In this document: piece after piece, positions 14,664 to 23,862 of the stretch
Numbering within the stretch: the stretch's first letter is position 1
Layout: each line of letters starts with the position of its first letter
The notes under the pieces: generated by a model
Seen by the model: the letters and a program-made list of their open reading frames with translations, nothing else
Database searches by the model: none
What the model was told of the DNA's origin: nothing
Assembly: GCF_024519315.1 (NCBI RefSeq)
Contig: NZ_JANIIC010000069.1
Span: 1-49,407, forward strand
Reading direction: 5' to 3'
Origin: Streptomyces malaysiensis subsp. samsunensis
GTDB lineage: Bacteria > Actinomycetota > Actinomycetes > Streptomycetales > Streptomycetaceae
DNA length: 49,407 nucleotides
Translations under genes and position numbers: made by a program

Positions 14664-15880
14664 GCGAGGTGCTGCGCAGGGGCTTTCTGCTGGGCGCTGC
14701 CGCGGGCACGGTCGGCGCGGTGGCGGGCGCTGCCGCGGGCACGGCGTCCGCGAAGGAGGAAGGCCCGGAGAAGAAGCCCACCCGTGTCCCCTTCCACGGC
14801 CCCCATCAGTCCGGCATTCTCACCCCGCCCCAGCGGGCCGCCGCCTTCATCGCGTTCGACGTCATGGCCGAGGGGCGCGAGGAGCTGACCGACGCCTTCC
14901 GCACGCTCACCGAGCGGTGCCGCTTCCTCACCACCGGAGGCACCCCCGACCCGGTCGGGATCACCGCGCCGCCCGCCGACTCCGGCACCCTCGGCCCCCA
15001 GGTGGCCGCTGGCCGGCTGACCGCGACCGCCGGCGTGGGCGCCTCGCTCTTCGACGGGCGCTACGGCCTGCGGGACCGCAAGCCCCGGCGGCTGAGCACG
15101 ATGGAATCCTTCCCCGACGACGATCTCGACCCCGACTGGTGCCATGGCGATCTGAGTCTTCAGCTGTGCGCCGACAGCCCCGACACGGTGCTGCACGCGC
15201 TGCGCGACATCGCCCGGCACACCCGGGGCGCGCTCCAGATCCGCTGGCGTATCGACGGCTTCGTCAGCCCGCCGCGCCCGTCCGGCACCCCGCGCAACCA
15301 CATGGGGTTCAAGGACGGCACCGCCAATCCGGACACCGATGACGCCCGTGCGATGGACCGTCTGGTGTGGGTGGGCGCCCACTCCGGGGAGCCGGCCTGG
15401 GCGACCGGCGGCAGCTATCAGGTGATCCGGCTGATCCGGATGCTGGTGGAGTTCTGGGACCGGGTGTCGATCAGCGAGCAGGAGCGCATGTTCGGCCGCA
15501 GCCGCGACTCGGGCGCCCCGCTGGACGGTCAGCACGAGTTCGACACCCCGTGCTACGCACAGGACCCCAAAGGCGACATCATTCCGCTGGACAGCCATAT
15601 ACGGATGGCCAATCCGCGCACCGCCCGCACCGAGGACCAGCGCATACTCCGCCGCCCCTACAACTACGACCGGGGCATGGACGGCAATGGCAACTTGGAC
15701 ATGGGGCTGCTGTTCTGCTGCTATCAGCAGGATCTCGTGCGTCAGTTCGAGGCCGTCCAGAAGCGGTTGGCGGGCGAGCCCCTGGTGGACTACATCACCC
15801 CCTTCGGCGGCGGCTATTTCTTCGCCCTCCCCGGAGTGAGAGACCGCTCCGACTGGCTGGGGCGCGCCCTTCTGGCCTGA
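14660..15880 (+). CDS. efeB: Dyp-type haem peroxidase EfeB
   Basis: A 406-aa exported dye-decolourising peroxidase, the haem-dependent partner of EfeO. A Tat-like signal (L-R-R-G-F-L-L-G-A-A-A-G) begins five residues in. The Dyp signature G-F-K-D-G-T-A-N-P supplies the catalytic Asp; the proximal His is in D-S-H-I-R-M-A-N-P, and an Arg follows in R-R-P-Y-N-Y-D-R-G. The GTG start overlaps the efeO stop by 4 bp and has GGAGGA upstream. EfeB either oxidises ferrous iron for uptake or releases iron from haem; the sequence cannot decide between them. Confidence 0.94.
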   Translation: MSEVLRRGFLLGAAAGTVGAVAGAAAGTASAKEEGPEKKPTRVPFHGPHQSGILTPPQRAAAFIAFDVMAEGREELTDAFRTLTERCRFLTTGGTPDPVGITAPPADSGTLGPQVAAGRLTATAGVGASLFDGRYGLRDRKPRRLSTMESFPDDDLDPDWCHGDLSLQLCADSPDTVLHALRDIARHTRGALQIRWRIDGFVSPPRPSGTPRNHMGFKDGTANPDTDDARAMDRLVWVGAHSGEPAWATGGSYQVIRLIRMLVEFWDRVSISEQERMFGRSRDSGAPLDGQHEFDTPCYAQDPKGDIIPLDSHIRMANPRTARTEDQRILRRPYNYDRGMDGNGNLDMGLLFCCYQQDLVRQFEAVQKRLAGEPLVDYITPFGGGYFFALPGVRDRSDWLGRALLA

Positions 15881-16036
15881 CACCGCCCCACCTTCCGGTC
15901 AAGAACACCTCAAGAGTTCCTTGGATTCTTCTGACCCTCTATTCACTCGGCCGCCTCCATGGATTCCATCGGAGAGTCCGGCCCGCGGCACAGGATCAGG
16001 CGCAGGCGTGAATCGCGAATCATGTGGAGGCATGAC

Positions 16037-17911
16037 ATGGGCGGCACGGCAGGATCCGTAGGCGGCCGACGGCGTGGCCGGGCCATGCGCTGGGGTGCCC
16101 TCGCCGGCGCCGCGGCCCTGGCGACCGTGGGCGGGGTGGCCCCCGCATGGGCCGCGCCCGCCAAGGGCGGCGGCACCGCGACCCCGGTGAAGCATGTGGT
16201 GGTGATCTTCGACGAGAACATCTCGTTCGACCACTACTTCGGCACCTACCCCAAGGCGGCGAACACGGACGGCACCACGTTCACGCCGGCCAAGGGCACC
16301 CCCAAGGACATCGACACCCTGGCGCACGCCGGGTTGCTGAAGAAGAACCCCAATCTCTACAAGCCCAAGCGGCTGCGCAGCGACCAGGCCATGACCTGCG
16401 ACCAGAACCACTCCTACGGCCCCGAGCAGTACGCGGCCAACGCCGGCAAGGCCGATAAGTTCGTGGAGAACACCGAGGTCAGCAAGTGCACCGGGCTGTT
16501 CGGCGAGCCCGGTCTGGTGATGGATTACTACGACGGCAACACCGTCACCGGGCTGTGGAACTACGCCCAGCACTACGCGATGAGCGACCGCTCCTTCAGC
16601 TCGGCCTACGGCCCCTCCACCCCCGGAGCGCTGGAGCTGGTCTCGGGCCAGACCCACGGCGTGATCTCCACCGACCCCAAGTCCTCCACCGAGAACCCGA
16701 TCCAGACCGACAAGCCGGACGCGTACACGGTGGCCTCACCGGACGCCAAGGGCGTGGGCACGATGATCAACGACCCGGACCCGGCCTACGACGACTGCTC
16801 CAACAAGGACCACACCAGCGGCAACGCCCTGGCCCTGATGCAGGGCAGGAACCTCGGCGATCTGCTCAACGACAAGGGTGTGACCTGGGGCTGGTTCCAG
16901 GGCGGCTTCCGGCCCAGCACCGCCTGGGACGGCCGGCAGGACCACTACGCCAAGTGCTCCGGCACCACCCACAAGAACGTCGGCGGGGCGGAGTCGGTGG
17001 ACTACAGCCCGCACCACGCCCCGTTCCAGTACTACAAGTCCACGGCCAACCCGCATCACCTCCCGCCGAAGAACGTCCAGGAGATCGGCCGGAGCGGCCG
17101 GGCCAACCACAACTACGACCTCACCGACTTCGGCGCGGCGCTCAAGACCGGCCATCTGCCGGCCGTCAGCTTCCTGAAGGCCGCCGAGTACCAGGACGGC
17201 CACGCCGCCTACTCCGACCCGGTCGACGAGCAGCACTTCCTGGTCGAGCAGATCAACGCGATCCAGAAGTCCCCGCAGTGGAAGGACACCGCGATCGTCG
17301 TCGCGTACGACGACAGCGACGGCTGGTACGACCACGCCTACGCCAAGCCCCTCAACGGGTCGACGGACAAGACCACGGGCTCGGGCGGCAAGGCCACCGA
17401 CAGCCCCGCCTGCCAGTCCGGCCCCGCGCCCGCGGGCGGCTACCAGGACCGCTGCGGCCCCGGCCCCCGGCAGCCGCTGCTGGTGATCTCCCCCTTCAGC
17501 AAGTCCAACAAGGTCGACCACACCCGGACCGAGCAGACGTCGATCACCCGCTTCATCGAGGACAACTGGCACACCGGTCGGATCGGTGACGCCTCCTTCG
17601 ACAGCCGGGCGAACTCCCTCTCCGGGCTGTTCGACTTCCGTCACCCCAACAACACCCAGGTGCTGCTGAAGTCCGACGGCTCGGTCGCGTCGGTCCACAA
17701 GGCCGGTCACTACACGACCTCCGCCCTGGCCGCCCACGCCCCGATCGTCAACGCCGCGGCCGCCGACGCCCTGACCACCCGGCGTCTCGCCGACGACCGG
17801 GGCACCTCCGCCGCCCTGCCCATCGGCATCACGGCGGGTGTGCTGGTGCTCGGCGGCGCCGGTACGGCGCTGGCCCTCCACCGCCGCCGCACCGCGCGGA
17901 CCGTGGGCTAG
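16037..17911 (+). CDS. Secreted, membrane-anchored phosphoesterase (phospholipase C/acid phosphatase family)
   Basis: A 624-aa exported enzyme of the phosphoesterase family that includes non-haemolytic phospholipase C and acid phosphatase AcpA. An N-terminal signal ends near W-A-A-P-A. The metal/nucleophile region is V-V-V-I-F-D-E-N-I-S-F-D-H-Y-F-G-T-Y-P, with later acidic/His motifs Y-D-D-S-D-G-W-Y-D-H and G-P-G-P-R-Q-P-L-L. A C-terminal hydrophobic helix with an Arg-rich tail looks like a membrane anchor; there is no LPXTG sortase motif. I start at ATG 16037 because GTGGAGG lies at the right spacing, although upstream in-frame ATGs exist. It would release phosphate or head groups at the cell surface. 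Confidence 0.9.
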   Translation: MGGTAGSVGGRRRGRAMRWGALAGAAALATVGGVAPAWAAPAKGGGTATPVKHVVVIFDENISFDHYFGTYPKAANTDGTTFTPAKGTPKDIDTLAHAGLLKKNPNLYKPKRLRSDQAMTCDQNHSYGPEQYAANAGKADKFVENTEVSKCTGLFGEPGLVMDYYDGNTVTGLWNYAQHYAMSDRSFSSAYGPSTPGALELVSGQTHGVISTDPKSSTENPIQTDKPDAYTVASPDAKGVGTMINDPDPAYDDCSNKDHTSGNALALMQGRNLGDLLNDKGVTWGWFQGGFRPSTAWDGRQDHYAKCSGTTHKNVGGAESVDYSPHHAPFQYYKSTANPHHLPPKNVQEIGRSGRANHNYDLTDFGAALKTGHLPAVSFLKAAEYQDGHAAYSDPVDEQHFLVEQINAIQKSPQWKDTAIVVAYDDSDGWYDHAYAKPLNGSTDKTTGSGGKATDSPACQSGPAPAGGYQDRCGPGPRQPLLVISPFSKSNKVDHTRTEQTSITRFIEDNWHTGRIGDASFDSRANSLSGLFDFRHPNNTQVLLKSDGSVASVHKAGHYTTSALAAHAPIVNAAAADALTTRRLADDRGTSAALPIGITAGVLVLGGAGTALALHRRRTARTVG

Positions 17912-18131
17912 CCCCGGTCCGCCGCGAGAGACGGCACACCGCCGTCGGGTCCGCCGCCGCACTTCCTCCCCAGGTGGCGGCGGGCCCGGCCGTCCGCCGG
18001 GGGCCGGGGAATAAAGCGGAGCCTTTCTCCGGTTGAATGTGCCCGGTAGACGTAGAGGCGTAGAGCCGAAGACGTACGAGCAGACGCACAGGCGTACGCG
18101 CACCGCAGCGCGACCAGGGAGGCGGGCCACC

Positions 18132-19259
18132 GTGGCCGATGAGCAGGACCGGCGAGACGACCAGCGCGACCCCATCCGGGCCCGGCCCCTCGGCAGCGCA
18201 CCGGTGCCCCTGTCGGTGCTGGACCTCGCGACCGTCGGCAGCGGGGTGACGGCCGCCGAGGCGCTGCGCACCACCACCGAGCTGGCCCGGCTCGCCGAGC
18301 GCCGGGGCTTCCACCGCTTCTGGGTCGCCGAGCACCACTCCATGCCCGGGGTCGCCAGCTCCTCCCCGGCGGTGATCCTCGCCCATCTCGCCGCGCACAC
18401 CGAGCGGATCCGGCTGGGCTCCGGCGGGGTGATGCTCCCCAACCACGCCCCGCTGGTCATCGCCGAGCAGTTCGGCACCCTGGAGGCGTTCGCCCCCGGC
18501 CGGGTGGACCTCGGCCTCGGTCGCGCGCCCGGCACCGACGGGGCCACGGCCGCCGCCCTGCGCCGCACCGAGCGGCTGCGCGAGGGCGCCGACGACTTCC
18601 CCCAGCAGCTCGCCGAGCTGACCCGCTTCCTCGACGACTCCTTCCCCGACGGCCACCGCTACGCCCGTATCCACGCGGTGCCGGGGCCGGTGCAGGGCAC
18701 CGTGCCCGGCGGGGTCCAGTCCGCCGGCCGGCCCTCGATCTGGCTGCTGGGCTCGAGCGGCTTCAGCGCCCGGCTCGCCGGGATGCTCGGGCTGCCGTTC
18801 TCCTTCGCGCACCACTTCTCCGCGGCCAATACCGTGCCCGCGCTCGACCTCTACCGCGAGACCTTCCGGCCGTCCGCCGTGCTGGACCAGCCGTACGCCT
18901 CGATCGGCGTCTCGGCCTTCGCCGCCGAGGACGAGAAGGAGGCCCACCGCCAGGTGCTCACCGGCGCCCTGGCCATGATCCGGCTGCGCACCGGACGCCC
19001 CGGCCTGGTGCCGACGCCCGAGGAGGCCGAGGGGTACGAGTCCAACGAGATCGAGCGCGACTTCATCAACAGCTGGCTCGCCAATGTCGAGTACGGCACC
19101 CCGGACCAGGTCCGTGAGGGACTCGACGGGCTGATCAAGCGCACCGGAGTGGACGAAATCAAGATCACCGCCAATGCCCACGGCCGCGAGGCCCGTCTGC
19201 GCTCGTACGAGCTGATCGCCGATGCCTACGATCTGCCGACGGCGCAGACGGAGGCGTAG
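18132..19259 (+). CDS. LLM-class flavin-dependent oxidoreductase
   Basis: A 375-aa luciferase-like (beta/alpha)8 barrel enzyme using reduced FMN or F420. It has the bacterial-luciferase-type motifs F-W-V-A-E-H-H, I-R-L-G-S-G-G-V-M-L-P-N-H and P-G-R-V-D-L-G-L-G-R-A-P-G, close to the subfamily often annotated as alkane-monooxygenase-like. The GTG at 18132 is chosen because GGGAGG precedes it and the barrel begins about 24 residues later. The 220 bp upstream contains irregular GACGTA/GGCGTA repeats but no clear operator. It converges with the GGDEF-EAL gene with a 2-bp gap. The substrate is unknown. Confidence 0.9.
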   Translation: MADEQDRRDDQRDPIRARPLGSAPVPLSVLDLATVGSGVTAAEALRTTTELARLAERRGFHRFWVAEHHSMPGVASSSPAVILAHLAAHTERIRLGSGGVMLPNHAPLVIAEQFGTLEAFAPGRVDLGLGRAPGTDGATAAALRRTERLREGADDFPQQLAELTRFLDDSFPDGHRYARIHAVPGPVQGTVPGGVQSAGRPSIWLLGSSGFSARLAGMLGLPFSFAHHFSAANTVPALDLYRETFRPSAVLDQPYASIGVSAFAAEDEKEAHRQVLTGALAMIRLRTGRPGLVPTPEEAEGYESNEIERDFINSWLANVEYGTPDQVREGLDGLIKRTGVDEIKITANAHGREARLRSYELIADAYDLPTAQTEA

Positions 19260-19261
19260 CC

Positions 19262-21208
19262 CTACCCCGACGCCGGGCAGGTGGTGATCATCGCCTGGAT
19301 GCGGTCCGGCGGCACCGGACGGGAGTAGAACCACCCCTGTCCCGTGTCGCAGCCGATCCGCCTCAGCCGCTCCGCCTGCTCGGCGCTCTCCACGCATTCG
19401 GCCGTCACCGTGAGGCCCAGCCGGTGCGCTAGCTGCACCAGCGCCTCGACGATGGTCTGGTCGGCCGGATTCGGATGCTCCTCCGCCCGGAACCCCTGGA
19501 CGAACGAGCCGTCCAGCTTGAGCGTGGAGACCGGCAGCCGGCTGAGATAGGCGAGGTTGGAGTAGCCGGTCCCGAAGTCGTCGATCGCGATGGCCACCCC
19601 CATGTCGCTGAGCTGCTGGAGCGCCTGGAGCGGACGCCCCGTCGAGCCCATCACCGCCGACTCGGTCAGCTCCAGCTGAAGCAGATGCGGCGGCAGCCGG
19701 GTCTCCGCCAGGATCGCGCCGACATCGGCCACCAGATCGGAGTCCCACACCTGGCGGACCGCCACATTGACGCTGACCACCAGCGGATGCGTCGGATTGG
19801 CCAGCTGCCAGGCACGGGCCTGGCGGCAGGCGGTGCGCAGCACCCACCGGCCCAGCGGCACGATCGCGCCGTTCTCCTCGGCCAGGGGGATGAACCGGTT
19901 CGGCGACAGCCGTCCGAACTGCGGATGGTCCCAGCGCACCAGCGCCTCCACCCCCCGTACGACCCCGTCGCCAAGACCCACCAGCGGCTGGTAGTCGAGC
20001 ACGAACTCCTCCCGCTCGACCGCCGGGCGCAGGGTGCTGGACAGCGCCTGCCGGGTCATCCGATGGGCGTTGCGCTCCGGGTCGAAGAGGGTCCAGCGCG
20101 CCTTGCCGTCCTCCTTGGCCCAGTACAGCGTGGTGTCCGCGGCCTGCATCAGCCAGGTGGTGTGGGTGCCGGCCGCGGGCCGCTCCACCACGCCGATGCT
20201 CGCCGACACCGACAGCCGCTGCCCGCCCACGTCGAACGGCTCCTGAAGGGCGGCCAGCACCGACCGGGCGAGGTCGCACAGCTGCTCGGTGCCGGTGGAG
20301 TTGCGGACCAGCAGGGCGAACTCGTCCCCGCCGAGCCGCGCCACGAGATGGCCGCCGGGCGCCGCGCAGTCGATGAGCCGCTGGGCGACCGCGCCGAGCA
20401 GCCGGTCGCCGACCCGGTGGCCGAGGGTGTCGTTGACCGCCTTGAAGCCGTCCAGGTCGAGATAGCAGAGCCCGATCCGGCCGGTGCCCTCGTGGTCGTA
20501 GGTGGCCGCCTCCAGCGCCGAGGTCATCCGCTCGAAGAACAGGCTGCGGTTGGGCAGCTTGGTCACCGGGTCGTGCATCTGGAGATGGCGCAGCCGCCCC
20601 TGGAGGTCCCGCTGATCGCTGATGTCGGCCATGGACAGCAGCAGGCTGCAACTGTCCGGCGCCGGCTCGACGGTGATCTCGGCCCACAGGGCATGGCCGT
20701 CGGCGCGCAGCAGCCGCCGGGTGCGGCGCAGCCGCGCGAGGCGGCCGCCCAGGACCTCCCGGTACTCCCGCCAGGTGCGCGGATCCTCGTGCAGATCGGC
20801 CAGGTCGGCCGCGCTGCGGGTGGTCAGCAGGCCCGGATCGGTGCCGAGCAGGGCGCCGAGCGCGGGGTTGGCGTCGAGCACCCTCCCCTCGCGGTCGACG
20901 ACCGCCATGGCCAGGCGCGCCGCGTTGAAGGCGGCGCGGTAGTCGCCGGGCGCCGGGCCCGGGGTGTGCCCTGCGCCCGGGGGCGTGACCGGGCTCGGGG
21001 GCGCGCCCGGGACCGACGGCGCGCTTGGGGCCGGACGTGGTGCGCCGGGGTCCTCCGCGACAGGGAGGACGCTCGGGATGGCATCACGCTCTGTGATCGC
21101 GGGCAGGGTCGCGCCCGGGGCGCGACCCTGCCCGTCGGGGGTTCCGCTCACCGCTCGCTCCCGCGTGGCGTTTGTTGTTTCCAAGTTGTTCGTACACATC
21201 TTGCGCAT
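19262..21208 (-). CDS. PAS-GGDEF-EAL cyclic-di-GMP protein
   Basis: A 648-aa cytoplasmic protein that can in principle make and break c-di-GMP, the messenger that controls Streptomyces development through BldD. A disordered Pro-rich N-terminus (about 1-85) precedes a PAS domain (about 90-190), GGDEF (about 205-365) and EAL (about 380-635). The cyclase signature is intact (L-G-G-D-E-F-A-L-L). The phosphodiesterase side keeps E-A-L-V-R-W, N in S-V-N-V, L-E-L-T-E, D-D-F-G-T-G-Y-S-N, K-L-D and A-E-C-V-E with the late Q-G. There are no membrane helices. It resembles RmdA-type Streptomyces proteins, but orthology is unproven. The start has only a weak ribosome-binding site. Confidence 0.93.
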   Translation of the reverse strand: MRKMCTNNLETTNATRERAVSGTPDGQGRAPGATLPAITERDAIPSVLPVAEDPGAPRPAPSAPSVPGAPPSPVTPPGAGHTPGPAPGDYRAAFNAARLAMAVVDREGRVLDANPALGALLGTDPGLLTTRSAADLADLHEDPRTWREYREVLGGRLARLRRTRRLLRADGHALWAEITVEPAPDSCSLLLSMADISDQRDLQGRLRHLQMHDPVTKLPNRSLFFERMTSALEAATYDHEGTGRIGLCYLDLDGFKAVNDTLGHRVGDRLLGAVAQRLIDCAAPGGHLVARLGGDEFALLVRNSTGTEQLCDLARSVLAALQEPFDVGGQRLSVSASIGVVERPAAGTHTTWLMQAADTTLYWAKEDGKARWTLFDPERNAHRMTRQALSSTLRPAVEREEFVLDYQPLVGLGDGVVRGVEALVRWDHPQFGRLSPNRFIPLAEENGAIVPLGRWVLRTACRQARAWQLANPTHPLVVSVNVAVRQVWDSDLVADVGAILAETRLPPHLLQLELTESAVMGSTGRPLQALQQLSDMGVAIAIDDFGTGYSNLAYLSRLPVSTLKLDGSFVQGFRAEEHPNPADQTIVEALVQLAHRLGLTVTAECVESAEQAERLRRIGCDTGQGWFYSRPVPPDRIQAMITTCPASG

Positions 21209-21520
21209 GTCTCACACCGGGTGCCGGGCAGACCGTAATTGGCTGCCTGAAGGGGGATTCCCCGCTGAAGATGTGCCGATCATAGGGGCTCGTACTTCGG
21301 GCGTTCCATCGACGTCATCGCGCTCACCGCCGCCTTGACAATGTGTTTGGTCGTATCTGTTCGACTCTGCGCGTGCAAACAGCCGCTCTGACCGAATGTG
21401 ACCGTCTGTTACGTACCCGGATAGCGGCCTCTTCACTCGACCAGCCCAACTCAACAGGGCGTACCCCGCCAATTCACCTCAGGGTGGAGTGGGTGTTCCG
21501 ACTACGCCCGGGAGGTCGAC
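21209..21520. other. 312-bp divergent intergenic region
   Basis: This region separates the GGDEF-EAL gene (minus) from the M6-protease gene (plus) and is noticeably more AT-rich than its surroundings. It must contain both promoters. I find no obvious long palindrome or repeat; the CGGGAGGTCGAC ribosome-binding site of the protease is at its right edge. Confidence 0.5.
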
Positions 21521-22789
21521 ATGGTGCGTCCTCAGGTACCCGAGGGAGTGCACCAGCGGCCTCGGCTGCGTCGGACCCAGGCCCTGCTGACCTCGCTGAG
21601 CGCGCTCATCGCGACCACCGTGGTGGCGGGCCCCGCCGTCGCCGCCGGCCCCGGCGGACCCTGTGACCTGGAACGTACCGACGCCCACCACTCGGAGGGC
21701 CTGGACACCTGGAACTCCCGCTATCCGCGCCCGGTACGCCGACTGGACGCGGCGATGGTCTTCCTGTCCTTTCCCGACGCCAGGCCCAGGGTGACCCCCG
21801 CCCGGCTGGCCGCCGACCATATCCCCGCGACCCCCGACTTCTTCAAAAGGGCCTCCTACGGGAAATTCGCGCTGCGCGTACATCCGCTGCGGCGCTGGAT
21901 CGCCATGCCCCAGCGGTCCACCGCGTACGCCATACAGCGCGACTGGAACGCCCAGCGGCGGGCCGCCTATCTGCGCGACGCCATCGCGTCCGCCGATCCG
22001 CACCTCGACTTCGGCCGCTATGACCTCGTCTATCTGGTCGCCGACCCCGATGCCCCCGGTGTGGACGCCGATGCGACGAAAGTGGTCAACTTCGAAAAGC
22101 CACTGCGCGCCGATGGTGTCGATCTGCGTCGTCTGGTCACCGTTTTCGAGCACCATCCACCGGACCGCAATGTGCTGGCCCATGAGACCGGGCATGTCTT
22201 CGACCTTCCCGACCTCTACCACCGGCCGAAGGACACCGACGGTAACGCCGAATGGGACACCTACGTCGGCGACTGGGACCTGATGGGAAGCCAGTTCGGG
22301 ATGGCACCCGATCCGTTCGGCTGGCACAAGTGGAAGCTGGGCTGGCTCGGCGCGCGCCAGGTGGCCTGCGACCGCCTCACCGGTCCGCGCAGATACACCC
22401 TCCAGCCCCTCAGCGCCCCCATGGCGCGCGGCGGGCCCGGCGCCGACTTCCGCACCCGGCTGGTCGTGGTCCGCACCGGGCCCACCACCGCGCTGGCCAT
22501 CGAGGCGCGCGGCGGCCGTGGCAACGACGCGGGCATCTGTACCGAGGGCGTGCTGGTCTACCGCGTCCACAACGACAAGGCGTCCGGCGACGGCCCCGTC
22601 CAGGTGCTGGACGGCCACCCCACCACCTCCGCCTGCTGGAACGAGTCGGTCTACCCCGAACTCGCCGACGCCCCGCTCGGCGTCGGCGACACCCTTTCGG
22701 TCAAGGAGGACGACGTACGGATCACGGTGGCCGGCCGCGCCGCCGACGGAGGCTGGACCGTACGGGTCAACCGCCAGGCGCCCGGATGA
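21521..22789 (+). CDS. Secreted M6-family metalloprotease
   Basis: A 422-aa exported zinc protease resembling the immune-inhibitor-A (M6) group. A signal-like hydrophobic segment (about residues 20-42, ending A-V-A-A) is followed by the catalytic domain. The zinc motif is H-E-T-G-H-V-F-D-L-P-D-L-Y-H (HExxH with the downstream D-L-x-D-L-Y typical of M6), and D-W-D-L-M-G-S supplies the Met-turn region. The C-terminal 120 residues look like a beta-rich accessory domain. The start has a GGGAGG site. Such enzymes digest extracellular protein; nothing adjacent defines a more specific role. Confidence 0.88.
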   Translation: MVRPQVPEGVHQRPRLRRTQALLTSLSALIATTVVAGPAVAAGPGGPCDLERTDAHHSEGLDTWNSRYPRPVRRLDAAMVFLSFPDARPRVTPARLAADHIPATPDFFKRASYGKFALRVHPLRRWIAMPQRSTAYAIQRDWNAQRRAAYLRDAIASADPHLDFGRYDLVYLVADPDAPGVDADATKVVNFEKPLRADGVDLRRLVTVFEHHPPDRNVLAHETGHVFDLPDLYHRPKDTDGNAEWDTYVGDWDLMGSQFGMAPDPFGWHKWKLGWLGARQVACDRLTGPRRYTLQPLSAPMARGGPGADFRTRLVVVRTGPTTALAIEARGGRGNDAGICTEGVLVYRVHNDKASGDGPVQVLDGHPTTSACWNESVYPELADAPLGVGDTLSVKEDDVRITVAGRAADGGWTVRVNRQAPG

Positions 22790-23125
22790 CGCGGCGGCCC
22801 GCCGGCCGAAGGCGCCCGTCCCGGCCGGGACCATGGCCGCCTTCCCGCCCCGCCGCGCCCCGCCGTCGTGGACCCGACGACCGGACGGATCCGTGACGCC
22901 CTGGGGTCGACCCGGGTGAAGTACGCGCGCCGCACGCCGAGTTCGGGAGGGAGGCCGGTGAGCCCTGCCGGGGTGGTGCGGCATGACAAGGGGGCGCGCG
23001 ATCGCGCTCGTGCTACGGGGTATGCGTTCGACGGGCGGATTTGCCCGCGAATCGATGGAAGGTCCGGGAGAGCGGGGGAATAATCGTCATGCGGGGGAAG
23101 CCGGGCGGGTGGAGCAGGGGGCGGC
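22790..23125. other. 336-bp intergenic region upstream of the response regulator
   Basis: The region is very GC-rich. It contains a perfect 12-bp palindrome GCGCGATCGCGC at 22996-23007 and a small hairpin CGGGC/GCCCG at 23032-23047. The AT-rich patch GGAATAATCG near 23080 is the most promoter-like stretch. No gene is supported. The palindrome is a candidate binding site for the downstream NarL-type regulator. Confidence 0.45.
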
Positions 23126-23731
23126 ATGGTCAGGGTGCTGATCGCGGAAGACATGCATATGTTGCGCAAGGCCCTGGTCGCCCTGCTGGAATTCGAACCG
23201 GACATCGAGGTGGTGGCCGAATTCCCCGACGGGGCCGACATCCTGCCGCGCGCCCGTGAGCTCCGCCCGGATGTCGCGGTGCTCGACATCGATCTGCCCG
23301 GTATGGACGGGCTCACCGCCGCGGCCGAGTTGAGCACCGCCGTCCCCGAATGCCGCACCATGATGCTCACCAGCCTCGGCCGCCCCGGGAATCTGCGCCG
23401 GGCGCTGGCCGCCCATGTCTCCGGCTTTCTGCTGAAGGACAGCAGCCCGGAGAAGCTGAGCGACGCCATCCGCGCCGTCGCCAAGGGCGAGCGGGTGATC
23501 GATCCACAGCTCGCGCTGGCCGCCCTGGACGACGGTCCGCAGCCGCTGACCCCACGTGAGCTGGAGGTTCTGCGGTTCGCCGCGAAGGGGGAGGACTCCG
23601 GGCAGATCGCGGCCAAGCTGTTTCTGTCGGTGGGCACGGTGCGCAACTACCTGACGTCCGCCGTGACCAAGCTGGACGCCCGCAACCGGGTCGACGCCAT
23701 CCGGATCGCCCGCGAGGCGGGCTGGCTGTAG
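23126..23731 (+). CDS. NarL/LuxR-family response regulator
   Basis: A 201-aa two-component regulator. The receiver domain (1-120) has acidic residues E8/D9, phospho-acceptor Asp54 in V-L-D-I-D-L-P, a Thr/Ser in L-T-S-L and Lys in L-L-K-D. The C-terminal LuxR-type helix-turn-helix (about 137-195) reads L-T-P-R-E-L-E-V-L-R and V-G-T-V-R-N-Y-L-T-S-A-V-T-K. It belongs to the DesR-like group. The partner kinase is the convergent gene at 23863-25116, an unusual tail-to-tail layout, since most such pairs form an operon. Confidence 0.94.
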   Translation: MVRVLIAEDMHMLRKALVALLEFEPDIEVVAEFPDGADILPRARELRPDVAVLDIDLPGMDGLTAAAELSTAVPECRTMMLTSLGRPGNLRRALAAHVSGFLLKDSSPEKLSDAIRAVAKGERVIDPQLALAALDDGPQPLTPRELEVLRFAAKGEDSGQIAAKLFLSVGTVRNYLTSAVTKLDARNRVDAIRIAREAGWL

Positions 23732-23748
23732 CGGCGACCGGGCCTTGC

Positions 23749-23805
23749 CGCGCCGCCATGGTCGCGCCGCGCCGCCATGGTCGCGCCGCGCCGCCACGGT
23801 TCTCG
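23749..23805. repeat. Three 19-bp tandem repeats
   Basis: Two identical units, CGCGCCGCCATGGTCGCGC, are followed by a third diverged copy. They lie between the convergent regulator and kinase genes, in a region that can form strong secondary structure and may act as a terminator. Confidence 0.7.
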
Positions 23806-23862
23806 CCGCGCGTCGCGGGGCCACGCCGCCACGGGCCTTGTTACGCCGCCCCGGGCCGCCTG

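Noticed and set aside
16037..17911. C-terminal hydrophobic helix of the phosphoesterase as an LPXTG sortase signal
   Set aside because: The sequence before the helix reads A-A-L-P-I-G-I, which lacks the LPXTG spacing; a simple membrane anchor explains it better.
17829..20687. A 952-codon open frame on the minus strand across the flavin oxidoreductase and GGDEF-EAL genes
   Set aside because: It runs antisense to the oxidoreductase and out of frame with the intact PAS-GGDEF-EAL gene; the translation is Arg/Gly/Ala-rich with no family motifs, typical of GC-rich shadow frames.
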